A model generated the notes under the pieces. It saw only the letters and a list, made by a program, of their open reading frames with translations, searched no databases and had not been told where the DNA came from. DNA of 24,869 nucleotides from Planctomycetaceae bacterium UBA6172 (lineage in GTDB: Bacteria; Planctomycetota; Planctomycetia; Pirellulales; Pirellulaceae), in the NCBI GenBank assembly GCA_002422955.1, contig DITY01000050.1:1-24869 (forward strand), given 5' to 3'. Shown here one piece after another: positions 7,762 to 15,815 of the stretch; within the stretch, counting starts at the first letter, position 1, and each line of letters starts with the position of its first letter. Position numbers and translations under genes: made by a program.

Positions 7762-10700
7762 ATGTCATGCTCCCCGCTGCTCCGCCTCGCCTTGACCCTG
7801 TTGATCGGCTGGCCTTTGCTGCCGATCGGGAATGCTTCGGCACAGACCTACGCGACGGTGGCAGAGGCCGCCAAAGACCCAGACTTCGCCGTGCAAGGCG
7901 AATACGTCGGCGTCAACCGCGGCATGCAGGTGATCGCCCGGGGCGACGGTGATTTCGAACTCGTGATATACGAAGGGGGACTTCCGGGGGCAGGTTGGGA
8001 TCGTCAACCGCCGCGCCGTTTGGATGGCGACGAGGCGACGGTCGGGCAATTGATCGAGTCGTTGGCGTTGGAACGCACGGTCCGTCAGAGCCCGACGCTG
8101 GGTGCCACGCCGCCCCCCGGCGCGATCGTCCTGTTTGACGGGACCGAGGCTTCAGTGCGGGCGAATTGGGCCGAGGGGGCGAAGCGGACCGATGACGGGC
8201 TGTTGATCCAGGGTGTCACGACACGCGAGAAGTTCGGCGATTATCGATTGCACCTGGAGTTCCAAACGCCTTACATGCCGCAGGCGAGCGGTCAGGGACG
8301 CGGCAATAGCGGCGTGTATCACCAAGGCCGTTATGAGACGCAGGTGCTCGATTCTTTCGGGCTGGAAGGGAAGAACAACGAGGCTGGCGGGATCTATACC
8401 GTCAGCGATCCCGATCAAAACGTCTGCTATCCGCCGCTGGCCTGGCAGACCTACGACATCGACTTCACCGCAGCGCGATTTGACGAGGCGGGGAAGAAGA
8501 TTTCGCCCGCGCGGTTGACCGTGCGGCTGAACGGCGTCGTCGTGCAGAACGACGTCGCGGTGCCAGGTCCGACAACCGCAGCCATCCTGCCCGAGACGGC
8601 GGAGCCCGGACCCCTCCATCTGCAGGATCACGGCAACCCGGTCCGCTATCGAAACATCTGGCTGTTGCCGCGTGATTTGGCCCAAGAGTCCCGTCGTCCG
8701 ATCGTGCCCGGATTCGAGCGTTTTTTCGCGGGAACCGGCGCGGCGGAACCGCTCGGTGGCCAGTTGTTGGTCGAAGCGTTGGCCTGCGGGGCGTGCCATG
8801 CCGGGGCTTTACCCGCGACGACGGAAACGCATCGAGCGGGACCCGATTTGTCCGCGGTTGCTGGCCGGGTGCGGCACGGGCACTTGGTCGACTTCATCGC
8901 CGCGCCGCACGACGTCAAGCCTGGCACGTCGATGCCCGATCCCTGGTCCGGCAGCACGGCCCAGGAGCGAAATGAGGGGGCGAATGCGATCGCGCAGTTC
9001 TTGATTTCGATCGGACCGGCGCTGGTGGATGAACTGGGGGACGAGGCGGCCGCCGAGCGCGGTCAGGCCTTGTTTCATCAGATCGGCTGTGTCGCTTGTC
9101 ACGCGCCGCAATCGGGCAACGATGGTCAACCGCTCTCCGCGGTAGTGAACGCCAGCGACGGTGCGGTGCCGCTGGGGGATCTGGGGGCCAAGTACACGCT
9201 CGATGCGTTGACGAACTTTCTCGCCGACCCGTTAGCGCTGCGTCCGCACGGCCGCATGCCGCGTTTGGCGGCGAGCCCTGCCGAGGCCCGCGATCTGGCG
9301 ACTCATTTGCTGCGGGACGTCGTCGTGGTCCCGCCGCGTGAAACGTTGCGGCGACGCGTCTACCGCGGGCGTTGGGAGATGCTTCCCGATTTCGAGTCGC
9401 TGCAACCGATCGAGGAAGACCGGGTGGGCAAATTGGATGTCAACGCGGTCGACCTGCGTGGCAACTTTGGGATCGTGTATGACGGCTTCATCGAACTGCC
9501 ACGGTCCGGCGAGTATCTGTTCCGCCTGACCAGTGACGACGGGGGGCGGTTGAGCATCAACGGCGAGACGGTCGTCGACCATGACGGCATTCATCCGGCC
9601 ACGGAGCGGGTTGGCAAGGTCAATCTGGAAGCGGGCGTTCAACGCCTGAAGATCGAATATTTCGAAGGGGGCGGCCAACGGGAACTCGGGGTTCAAGTCG
9701 AAGTCCCCGGACAGGGGCTGATGCCGATCACCTCGCTGATCAGCACGGAGGCCAGCGGCCGCCAACCGGTGGAGTCGGCTCAGGGACAGTTCCGCCGCGA
9801 CGCGTCCTTGGTCGAACGGGGCCGGGAGCTGTTCGTTTCCGTCGGCTGCAATCGTTGTCATGCGGTTGGTGCGGAACCGGCGGGGATTGCGACCAACCTG
9901 GCCCCGAATTGGGAGGCCTGTCGCGCCGATCGCGGTTGCTTGGCGGCGGACTTGCCGCGCGGGTTGCCGGATTACGACTTGACCGACCTGCAGCGCCGTT
10001 CGATCGGCGAGTCGCTGCGTCAGCCGCTGTCGCCGGTGGGCGAAGCGGTGGCGGAGGAAGCCACCGCGGCGATCCATCGGCAGTTGTTGTCGCTCAACTG
10101 CTATGCCTGCCACGTGCGAGATGGGGTGGGCGGCCCGGAAGGAATTCGTCGCGATTACTTTCAGACGACGACGCCCGAGATGGGCGACGAGGGACGATTG
10201 CCGCCACTGTTGACCGGTGTGGGTGACAAATTGAACGACGCTTACCTGGTTCGCGTGCTGTCCGAGGGGGCGAACTTGCGGCCCTACATGAAAACGCGAA
10301 TGCCCGGATTCGGCGAAGCGGCGACGAAGGTTCTGTCGCGGCAATTGATGGCCACCGATCGCGCCTCGGTCGATGAGGCCACAGCGACGGATGGGGTCGC
10401 GACCACAACTGATGCGGGGCTCAAGCCCGCGGGCAACGATGCGTTGACGCAGCAGCGGTTGTCGGACGGCCGCGTGTTGGCGGGCAATGACGGGCTGGCC
10501 TGCATCAAGTGCCACACTTTTGGCGGGGTCGGTTTGGCGGGGATTCAAGCGATCGACGCGCTGCAGATGCCGGTGCGCCTGAGGGAAGCATGGTTTCATC
10601 GCTACCTGCTCGACCCGCAAAAATATCGTCCGGGCACGCGAATGCCGGCCAGTTTCCCGGACGGCAAATCGGTCGTCACGAAAATTGCGGATGGCCGGCC

Positions 10701-11466
10701 CGCGGATCAATCGGCGGCGATGTGGGCTTATTTTTCGCAAGGCGAGCGAGCCAAACCGCCTGCCGGTTTGTATCCGGATGCGATCGAACTTCGTGCGACC
10801 GAGCGACCTCTGATTTATCGCAACTTCATCACCGGGCTATCGCCGCGCGGGATCGCGGTCGCGTACCCCCACGGCGTCAACTTGGCATGGGATGCGTCGC
10901 GGATGGCGCTGACCCAAGCCTGGAAGAACGCCTTCATCGATGCGGGCAAGCACTGGATCGGTCGCGGCCCGGGAGCGCAGGAGCCCTTGGGTGACGCGGT
11001 GATCTCGATCGATAGGGCGACTCCGGTCGCGCTGGGTGTGGAGGCCGACAAGCCCTGGCCCGTTTCGGATGACCCCCAGACGTGGCCGCGGTTCATCGGT
11101 TACCGCCTCGATGCGGACGGCAATCCGACCTTCCGCTATCAGTTGCCCGGGGTGATGGTCGAGGATCAGCCGCTTCCTGTCGCGGCCGACGACACCGGTA
11201 GCCTGCTTTCGCGGAGTTGGAAGCTGACCGGGACTGGCAAAGTGACGCTGCTCGGTGGGGCTGGCCAAGTGACCGTGGTCGATGCCCCCGCCGCGACCGA
11301 TCGCAACGCTGGGGCGACGTACCTGATCGACGGCGCTTATCGTGTGCGGCTGAGCGGCGGACGAGTGGAACGGGTCCACGTCGGAGGGCGTGATGAACTG
11401 CGGGTCACGATCGATTTGGGCCGATCGGAATCGACGGCGACGCTCACGCAGCAGATTGCCTGGTAA
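7762..11466 (+). CDS. Secreted DUF1080-PA14-pentaheme cytochrome c fusion
   Basis: A 1234-residue exported multidomain protein. A signal peptide ends near ASA-QT (about residue 27). A planctomycete-type N-terminal module follows (about 29-115), then a DUF1080 / 3-keto-disaccharide hydrolase-like domain (about 120-302, with GNSGVY and LHLQDHGNPVRYRNIWLLP). There are five CxxCH haem motifs at Cys342, Cys443, Cys696, Cys780 and Cys914. Candidate axial methionines occur in TSMP (391), GRMP (499), TRMP (847) and TRMP (961). A PA14-like carbohydrate-binding domain lies between hemes 2 and 3 (about 529-651, with SGEYLFRLTSDDGGRLSING). Residues about 1003-1234 form a C-terminal region I cannot assign. 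The predicted site is periplasmic or cell-surface, requiring cytochrome c maturation. It probably couples sugar binding or cleavage to electron transfer. Tandem with the following DUF1080 fusion. Confidence 0.9.
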   Translation: MSCSPLLRLALTLLIGWPLLPIGNASAQTYATVAEAAKDPDFAVQGEYVGVNRGMQVIARGDGDFELVIYEGGLPGAGWDRQPPRRLDGDEATVGQLIESLALERTVRQSPTLGATPPPGAIVLFDGTEASVRANWAEGAKRTDDGLLIQGVTTREKFGDYRLHLEFQTPYMPQASGQGRGNSGVYHQGRYETQVLDSFGLEGKNNEAGGIYTVSDPDQNVCYPPLAWQTYDIDFTAARFDEAGKKISPARLTVRLNGVVVQNDVAVPGPTTAAILPETAEPGPLHLQDHGNPVRYRNIWLLPRDLAQESRRPIVPGFERFFAGTGAAEPLGGQLLVEALACGACHAGALPATTETHRAGPDLSAVAGRVRHGHLVDFIAAPHDVKPGTSMPDPWSGSTAQERNEGANAIAQFLISIGPALVDELGDEAAAERGQALFHQIGCVACHAPQSGNDGQPLSAVVNASDGAVPLGDLGAKYTLDALTNFLADPLALRPHGRMPRLAASPAEARDLATHLLRDVVVVPPRETLRRRVYRGRWEMLPDFESLQPIEEDRVGKLDVNAVDLRGNFGIVYDGFIELPRSGEYLFRLTSDDGGRLSINGETVVDHDGIHPATERVGKVNLEAGVQRLKIEYFEGGGQRELGVQVEVPGQGLMPITSLISTEASGRQPVESAQGQFRRDASLVERGRELFVSVGCNRCHAVGAEPAGIATNLAPNWEACRADRGCLAADLPRGLPDYDLTDLQRRSIGESLRQPLSPVGEAVAEEATAAIHRQLLSLNCYACHVRDGVGGPEGIRRDYFQTTTPEMGDEGRLPPLLTGVGDKLNDAYLVRVLSEGANLRPYMKTRMPGFGEAATKVLSRQLMATDRASVDEATATDGVATTTDAGLKPAGNDALTQQRLSDGRVLAGNDGLACIKCHTFGGVGLAGIQAIDALQMPVRLREAWFHRYLLDPQKYRPGTRMPASFPDGKSVVTKIADGRPADQSAAMWAYFSQGERAKPPAGLYPDAIELRATERPLIYRNFITGLSPRGIAVAYPHGVNLAWDASRMALTQAWKNAFIDAGKHWIGRGPGAQEPLGDAVISIDRATPVALGVEADKPWPVSDDPQTWPRFIGYRLDADGNPTFRYQLPGVMVEDQPLPVAADDTGSLLSRSWKLTGTGKVTLLGGAGQVTVVDAPAATDRNAGATYLIDGAYRVRLSGGRVERVHVGGRDELRVTIDLGRSESTATLTQQIAW

Positions 11467-11717
11467 GCCACCGCGGCGCGGTGTGCCGCGCGATGCGGCT
11501 TGTGGCAGAATCCCCGGAGAGCCGATCCGACGACTTAAAGCGTTTTTAAGGGCATTTATGGTTCCTAACCGCCGGGCGACGGCATAAGCTGTAAGGCCCT
11601 CGGCGGCTGGCGATCTGTCGCCATGGCCATCCGTTTACCTGCCGTGAGTGTCACGGTCCCGGCGGACGCATGACGCTTCGTTTTCATTCCTCGCTGTTCC
11701 TCCCACGGAGACACTTT
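11467..11717 (+). other. Gap between the two DUF1080 genes
   Basis: A 251-base gap holding several small dyads. GCGCGG/CCGCGC lies soon after the first gene's stop. CTTAAA-N5-TTTAAG spans 11534-11550 in an AT-rich island. TGGCGA-TCTG-TCGCCA is near 11608-11623. None is followed by a T-run, so I do not call a terminator. The AT-rich dyad could be an operator or promoter element for the second gene. The gap leaves open whether the two genes share a transcript. Confidence 0.35.
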
Positions 11718-13622
11718 ATGACCCGAACCCTGATCTGTTTGACCCTCGTTGCGACGCTGCTCGGGGTTGGTGCCCCGCAGGCGCGTGGAGAGGTCAACAA
11801 TCAATTGACCACCGCCGAGTCGCTCAGCGGTTGGAAATTGCTGTTTGACGGCAAGTCGACTGACGGTTGGCGAAATTATCGCCAGACCGGCATTTCCGAC
11901 GGCTGGAAGGTTGCCGATGGCGCCCTGGTGCGTGCCGAAAAGGGAGCCGGCGACATCGTGACCAAGGACAAGTTCAAGGCGTTTGACCTGTCGCTGGAAT
12001 ACAAGATCGCCCCAGAAGGCAACAGCGGCGTGATGTTCCATGTGACGGAGGACAATCCGGCCCCTTGGCACAGCGGTCCGGAAATTCAGGTCCAGGACAA
12101 CGTGGCCGGGCATGACCCGCAGAAATCGGGATGGCTTTATCAATTCTACAAACCGGGCAACGAGCGGAACTCGGACCAGCCCGTCGATTCGACCCGCCCG
12201 GCCGGCGAGTGGAATCAGTTGTTCATCCGCATCGCGCCGACCGGTTGCGAAGTCTCGATGAACGGCGTCCTGTACTATCGGTTTAAGCTCGGCGATGCCG
12301 ATTGGCAGAAGCGACTGAGCGAAAGCAAGTTTGCCAAGATGACCGGGTTTGGTGCCGCCGGCGAAGGGCACATCTGCCTGCAGGATCACGGCGATCTGGT
12401 CTCCTACCGCAACGTCAAGATTCGCGAGTTGAAGGACGATTTCACCGTTCCTAGCCCGTCGCATGGCGAGTTGGCGGTCGCGGGCGTGCTCGCTTACCCC
12501 AACGTCAAGTGGGAGGGTTGGGATCCGGTCGATGAAGCGGGCAACGTGCGTCGCTTGCGGATGCTCGAACTGACGTTCGCCAAGAACGATGGCAAGCGCG
12601 TCTTCGCGATGGCCCAGAACGGAATGATCTTCAGTTTGAACAATGACCCTGCGGCAACGCAGGCGAGTCTGTTCCTTGACCTCTCGGATCGAGTCTCGGC
12701 CTTCACCAGCCCCGGCGCGAACGAGCAGGGCTTGCTCGGATTGGCGATGCACCCGAACTTCAAAGAGAACGGTCAGTTCTTCGTTTCTTACACGGCGAAG
12801 GCTGACGATCGTTCGGTGATTTCGCGGTTCCGCGTTTCAAAGGATGATCCGAATCGGGCTGACCCGAAGTCCGAAGAAATCCTGATGGAGATCTCTCAGT
12901 CGTTCAAGAATCACAACGGTGGTCCGATCGAGTTCGGCCCCGATGGTTATCTCTACATCGCGATGGGTGACGGCGGGTTCCGCAACGACCCCGAACTGAA
13001 CGGGCAAGACCTTTCCAGCCTGCTCGGCAAGATCCTGCGGATCGATGTCGATCACCCGGCCGATGGCAAGCCCTACGGCATTCCCAAAGACAATCCCTTC
13101 GTTTCGGTCGAGGGTGCTCGTCCGGAAATCTACGCTTATGGCTTGAGAAACCCGTGGCGAATGGCGTTCGACAGCAAGACCGGTAGGTTGTGGCTCGGTG
13201 ATGTCGGCCAAGAACTGTGGGAAGAAGTCAACGTGATCGAGAAGGGTGGCAACTACGGCTGGAGCGTCCGCGAGGGGGCCTACTCGTTTGGCAACCAAGC
13301 TCAGCCCAAGTCCGGGCCAGCGAAAACGATCGACCCGGTTTGGGCTTACGACCATGGTGTCGGCAAGTCGATTACCGGCGGCCGTGTCTATCGCGGCAGC
13401 AAGGCGCCGGAGTTGGTCGGCAAGTACATCTTCGCCGACTATGTCAGCGGCGGGATTTGGGCTTTGACCTATGACGAAGCGTCTGGAAAGGTCACCCGCA
13501 GCGACTTGGTCGTTGCCAGTGGCATTCCGGTCTTGGCCTTTGGTGAAGACGCCGACGGCGAGGTCTACTACATGATCGACAGCGCCAAGGACGCGAACAT
13601 CTATCGGTTCGAATCGAAGTAA
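11718..13622 (+). CDS. Secreted DUF1080-PQQ sugar dehydrogenase fusion
   Basis: A 634-residue exported protein. A signal peptide runs to about residue 24 (cleavage near ARG-EV). A DUF1080 domain follows (about 36-238; LLFDGKSTDGW, GNSGVMFHV, LQDHGDLVSYRNVKIREL). A glucose/sorbosone dehydrogenase beta-propeller occupies about 255-632. The propeller shows GLLGLAMHPNF, FKNHNGGPIEFGPDG with His399 in the position of the catalytic histidine of soluble PQQ glucose dehydrogenase, MGDGG, and YGLRNPWR with Arg477. It would oxidise a sugar using PQQ and pass electrons to an external acceptor; it has no CxxCH of its own. I chose the ATG at 11718 because GGAG lies 7 bases upstream and the signal peptide starts there; the frame is open 48 bases further. 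A strong terminator follows the stop. Confidence 0.93.
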   Translation: MTRTLICLTLVATLLGVGAPQARGEVNNQLTTAESLSGWKLLFDGKSTDGWRNYRQTGISDGWKVADGALVRAEKGAGDIVTKDKFKAFDLSLEYKIAPEGNSGVMFHVTEDNPAPWHSGPEIQVQDNVAGHDPQKSGWLYQFYKPGNERNSDQPVDSTRPAGEWNQLFIRIAPTGCEVSMNGVLYYRFKLGDADWQKRLSESKFAKMTGFGAAGEGHICLQDHGDLVSYRNVKIRELKDDFTVPSPSHGELAVAGVLAYPNVKWEGWDPVDEAGNVRRLRMLELTFAKNDGKRVFAMAQNGMIFSLNNDPAATQASLFLDLSDRVSAFTSPGANEQGLLGLAMHPNFKENGQFFVSYTAKADDRSVISRFRVSKDDPNRADPKSEEILMEISQSFKNHNGGPIEFGPDGYLYIAMGDGGFRNDPELNGQDLSSLLGKILRIDVDHPADGKPYGIPKDNPFVSVEGARPEIYAYGLRNPWRMAFDSKTGRLWLGDVGQELWEEVNVIEKGGNYGWSVREGAYSFGNQAQPKSGPAKTIDPVWAYDHGVGKSITGGRVYRGSKAPELVGKYIFADYVSGGIWALTYDEASGKVTRSDLVVASGIPVLAFGEDADGEVYYMIDSAKDANIYRFESK

Positions 13623-13653
13623 TTTTCTGTCGATCTCGTTCCGCGACTCGGAT

Positions 13654-13699
13654 CGGCCGCGGGCAATCGCTTTCGAGCGTTGCCTCGCGGCCGTTTTTT
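13654..13699 (+). terminator. Strong intrinsic terminator
   Basis: About 30 bases after the dehydrogenase stop, CGGCCGCG-GGCAA pairs with TTGCC-CGCGGCCG. Each side has one bulged T, and the stem is extended by CGCT-TTCG-AGCG at the loop. The stem is followed directly by six T residues (13694-13699). This is a textbook rho-independent terminator ending the DUF1080 transcription unit. Confidence 0.9.
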
Positions 13700-13795
13700 A
13701 TTTCGGCGAGCGGCGTTTGAAATCAACGGCTCGAGACTGGTGTGGTTCTGTCTAAATGGTTTGCGATGAAAAGGCTACTGACGAATCATCCTTTT

Positions 13796-14032
13796 TTACT
13801 CATCGTGGTCACCGATCCAAAACCAAACGACCCCGTCGTCAATCGATACTCCCAGCGCACGAAAAGAAATGCCGACGCGGACTGAGCGGAAGCGACCGAC
13901 GGATTTGAAGTGCAGCGAGGGGTGCTGCGGATCTCGTTTCAAGAGCTCAAAGTTTTTCCTGGCGAGGTCTTGTACCTGAGTCGGCAATTCAGCGAACCGC
14001 TTCCAAAACGCAGGCGACGCGAAGTGCCTCAT
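13796..14032 (-). CDS. RelE/ParE-like toxin, probably C-terminally truncated
   Basis: A 78-residue protein of the RelE/ParE superfamily, ribosome-dependent mRNA interferase-type toxins in most characterised members. Recognisable features are the N-terminal helix FWKRFAELPTQVQDLARKNFELLKRDP, then HPSLHFKSV, and the strand pair VRVGISFRALG and GVVWFWIGDHDE. The ATG at 14032 overlaps the TGA of the upstream antitoxin-like gene (ATGA), the classic coupled arrangement. Family members typically continue after WIGxHxE with Tyr and a short helix. Here a TAA takes the place of that Tyr codon, and the same frame then reads KRMIRQ to a TAG at 13775. The simplest reading is a single-base nonsense change removing the last seven residues. 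The toxin may thus be weakened or dead. A sequencing error is the main alternative. Confidence 0.75.
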   Translation of the reverse strand: MRHFASPAFWKRFAELPTQVQDLARKNFELLKRDPQHPSLHFKSVGRFRSVRVGISFRALGVSIDDGVVWFWIGDHDE

Positions 14033-14226
14033 AACGGCTTGGTAAGCTTAACGCCGTGGGCGGCAATCGCTTCCTCGGCCAAGTCGTCCATTTTACCGCT
14101 CGCAACATCGAGCTCGATCTCATGATCCCAGATCCGGTTCTCAAACTCATGGAACCAGCGTCGAAACTGATCGAACTGCTCAGGTGGCAACTTGGCAACT
14201 TGATCTTCGAGTTCACTGAGAGTCAT
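14029..14226 (-). CDS. Putative antitoxin of RelE-like toxin
   Basis: A 65-residue acidic, helical protein, MTLSELEDQVAKLPPEQF at its N-terminus and WDHEIELDVASGKMDDLAEEA in the second half, ending in KPL. This layout, with a WDxxIExDvaaGklD core, is recurrent among small genes paired with RelE-like toxins. The N-terminal helices could dimerise or bind DNA, and the acidic tail could wrap the toxin. No named Pfam family can be given with certainty. The gene order antitoxin-toxin with ATGA overlap supports a type II module. The ATG at 14226 is preceded by a good promoter at a suitable distance; an upstream open extension to 14331 has no similarity and would cross that promoter, so I rejected it. 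Ribosome-binding site is weak. Confidence 0.72.
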   Translation of the reverse strand: MTLSELEDQVAKLPPEQFDQFRRWFHEFENRIWDHEIELDVASGKMDDLAEEAIAAHGVKLTKPL

Positions 14227-14269
14227 AAGAACACTGCCAGGGGTAAACGAGTGGGTCACCGATAGTAAG

Positions 14270-14299
14270 ATTGTAATGCCGAGACGTAGAAACTGGCAA
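14270..14299 (-). promoter_or_regulatory. Promoter of the toxin-antitoxin-like pair
   Basis: Read on the minus strand, TTGCCA (14299-14294) and TACAAT (14275-14270) are separated by 18 bases. TACAAT matches the -10 consensus at five of six positions. Transcription would start near 14263, about 37 bases before the antitoxin ATG. Confidence 0.55.
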
Positions 14300-14459
14300 A
14301 AGTGAAATGCCAACGAACGGGATGAGGCCACTTTCGTGACCGGCCAAGACGCTAGCCGTCGGGATGTCCGAGCGAAACCGATGATGATCGCCTAGCCGCT
14401 CACGTATCGTGAAGCCCCACGACTCGCTGGCACGTTGAGAATCGACCGAATGGGCTATG

Positions 14460-14504
14460 AAAAACCCACCGGGTATCAGACTCCGCGGAGTTGGTACCGT
14501 CGGT
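14460..14504 (-). terminator. Intrinsic terminator of glucose dehydrogenase gene
   Basis: Just beyond the stop of the minus-strand dehydrogenase, an imperfect hairpin spans 14468-14504. It pairs ACCG and GGTACC-like arms around the central perfect palindrome ACTCCGCGGAGT (14480-14491). On the minus strand it is followed within a few bases by five T residues (plus-strand A14460-14464). Confidence 0.6.
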
Positions 14505-14515
14505 AACGCGTTAGC

Positions 14516-15619
14516 TCAGCCGTCGGCGATGTTGACGAAGACCTTCAACGCTTGCTGATCCTCGACCAGCAGTCGCATCATTTCGCGGTACTGGTCGAGT
14601 CCATCGACGGGGGTGGTGAGGATCTTCTGGGCGACACCGGGATACATCATTTCGCCGAGGGCCAGATCCCGGATGCCCATCTCGAAGTGCTCACGATTGG
14701 CGTTGACGCTGCCGAGCAGCAATTTGTTGCCCAGCACCCACTGGATGTTGATCGAGTCCGAGGTGATTTCGATTTTCTTTTGCCCGCCGGTGATGCTGGT
14801 CCAAACGACCACGCCGTTGTGGCCGACCACCGTCATCGCCTCGAACGCCAGTTGGCTGTTGCCGGTCGCGTCGACGACCAAGTCGGGCCGTCCGGTCTGC
14901 TTGACCAATTCGCTCATCGGCGTCTTGGCGGTGCTGACGTAATGGGCCTCGAATCCGCTGGCGATCTCGCTCTTCAGGTTCGGTGCGGCTCCGCGGGCGA
15001 GGGTGTAAACCTCCAGGCCCCGAAGGCGGAGGGCCAGGGTGGCCAGCAAGCCGATTTGGCCGGCCCCCAGCACGTAGGCGATCTTGGGACGCCACACCCG
15101 CATCCGGCGCTGGGCTTCGTAGGCTTGGTGGACGGCCTTCGCCGCGCAGGACATCGGCTCCATCAGCACGTGCAGGTGACGGAGGCCGCCGGGGACGCGG
15201 ACGATGTAATCTTCGTGGTCGACGAAGGCTTCGGTCATGAAGCCATGCCGCAAGTTGATCCCACGCTCGTAGTAGGTCTCCTCGCTGGTCATGTCGTACG
15301 TGCCGATCTGGTCATAGATCGAATTGCCGGGGCGGCGGACGGTTGCGGTAACGTAATCACCCGCTTTCAGCCCGATCACCTTAGGGCCAACCGCGGAGAC
15401 GACGCCAAAGCATTCGTGGCCGATCACCAAATGGTTGTCGCCGGGAGGCGCGTTGCCATACAGCGCCTCGTTGATCTCGCGGTCGGTGGCATCGACGCCG
15501 ACCTTCAGCGTCTTCACGAGCACGCCCTTGCCGTCCGGGATGTCGCTCAACAACGGTTCGCGGATCTCTTGCAGATGGACGCTGTTGGGGGTTCCGGGCG
15601 TGACCGCGATCGCTTTCAT
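14516..15619 (-). CDS. Zinc MDR glucose 1-dehydrogenase, haloarchaeal-like
   Basis: A 367-residue cytoplasmic medium-chain dehydrogenase expected to oxidise glucose (or a related aldose) to the lactone with NAD(P). The nucleotide-binding motif GAGQIG is at 185-190. Candidate catalytic-zinc ligands are Asp43 (GVDATDREI), His68-Glu69 (GHE) and Glu154 (LMEPMSCAAKAVH). Most relatives carry Cys at the first position; Asp there is known in haloarchaeal glucose dehydrogenase. The loop that normally holds four structural-zinc cysteines (about 93-118) has none, again as in the haloarchaeal enzymes. The C-terminal ITSDSINIQWVLGNKLLLGSVNANREHF fits the glucose dehydrogenase C-terminal family. The ATG at 15619 gives the standard N-terminus MKAIAVTPG; the frame is open upstream but without similarity. 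A terminator follows. L-threonine or sorbitol dehydrogenases are less likely alternatives. Confidence 0.87.
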   Translation of the reverse strand: MKAIAVTPGTPNSVHLQEIREPLLSDIPDGKGVLVKTLKVGVDATDREINEALYGNAPPGDNHLVIGHECFGVVSAVGPKVIGLKAGDYVTATVRRPGNSIYDQIGTYDMTSEETYYERGINLRHGFMTEAFVDHEDYIVRVPGGLRHLHVLMEPMSCAAKAVHQAYEAQRRMRVWRPKIAYVLGAGQIGLLATLALRLRGLEVYTLARGAAPNLKSEIASGFEAHYVSTAKTPMSELVKQTGRPDLVVDATGNSQLAFEAMTVVGHNGVVVWTSITGGQKKIEITSDSINIQWVLGNKLLLGSVNANREHFEMGIRDLALGEMMYPGVAQKILTTPVDGLDQYREMMRLLVEDQQALKVFVNIADG

Positions 15620-15815
15620 GAACTGGGATTCCGAGCTGAGAACTGAGCGTAAGGGCAACCGGTCGAGAACAACCGGCCCGACTGCGGCAAGCGAGAGAAT
15701 GAGGGAACCGTCCGCCGAGCAAACCTGCTTAGGACACGACACAACGCAGGAGACCTCGATGTCGAGACTCTCGGTTCCCGCGGTTGAGCCACGTCGAGTG
15801 ATCGTTCGATCGCGG

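Noticed and set aside
14390..14412. TCACG-TAT-CGTGA palindrome far upstream of the toxin-antitoxin pair
   Set aside because: It is short and about 100 bases upstream of the predicted promoter; chance is the simpler explanation.
14552..15646. 364-codon plus-strand frame over the glucose dehydrogenase gene
   Set aside because: It mirrors a well-supported minus-strand gene and has no family features.
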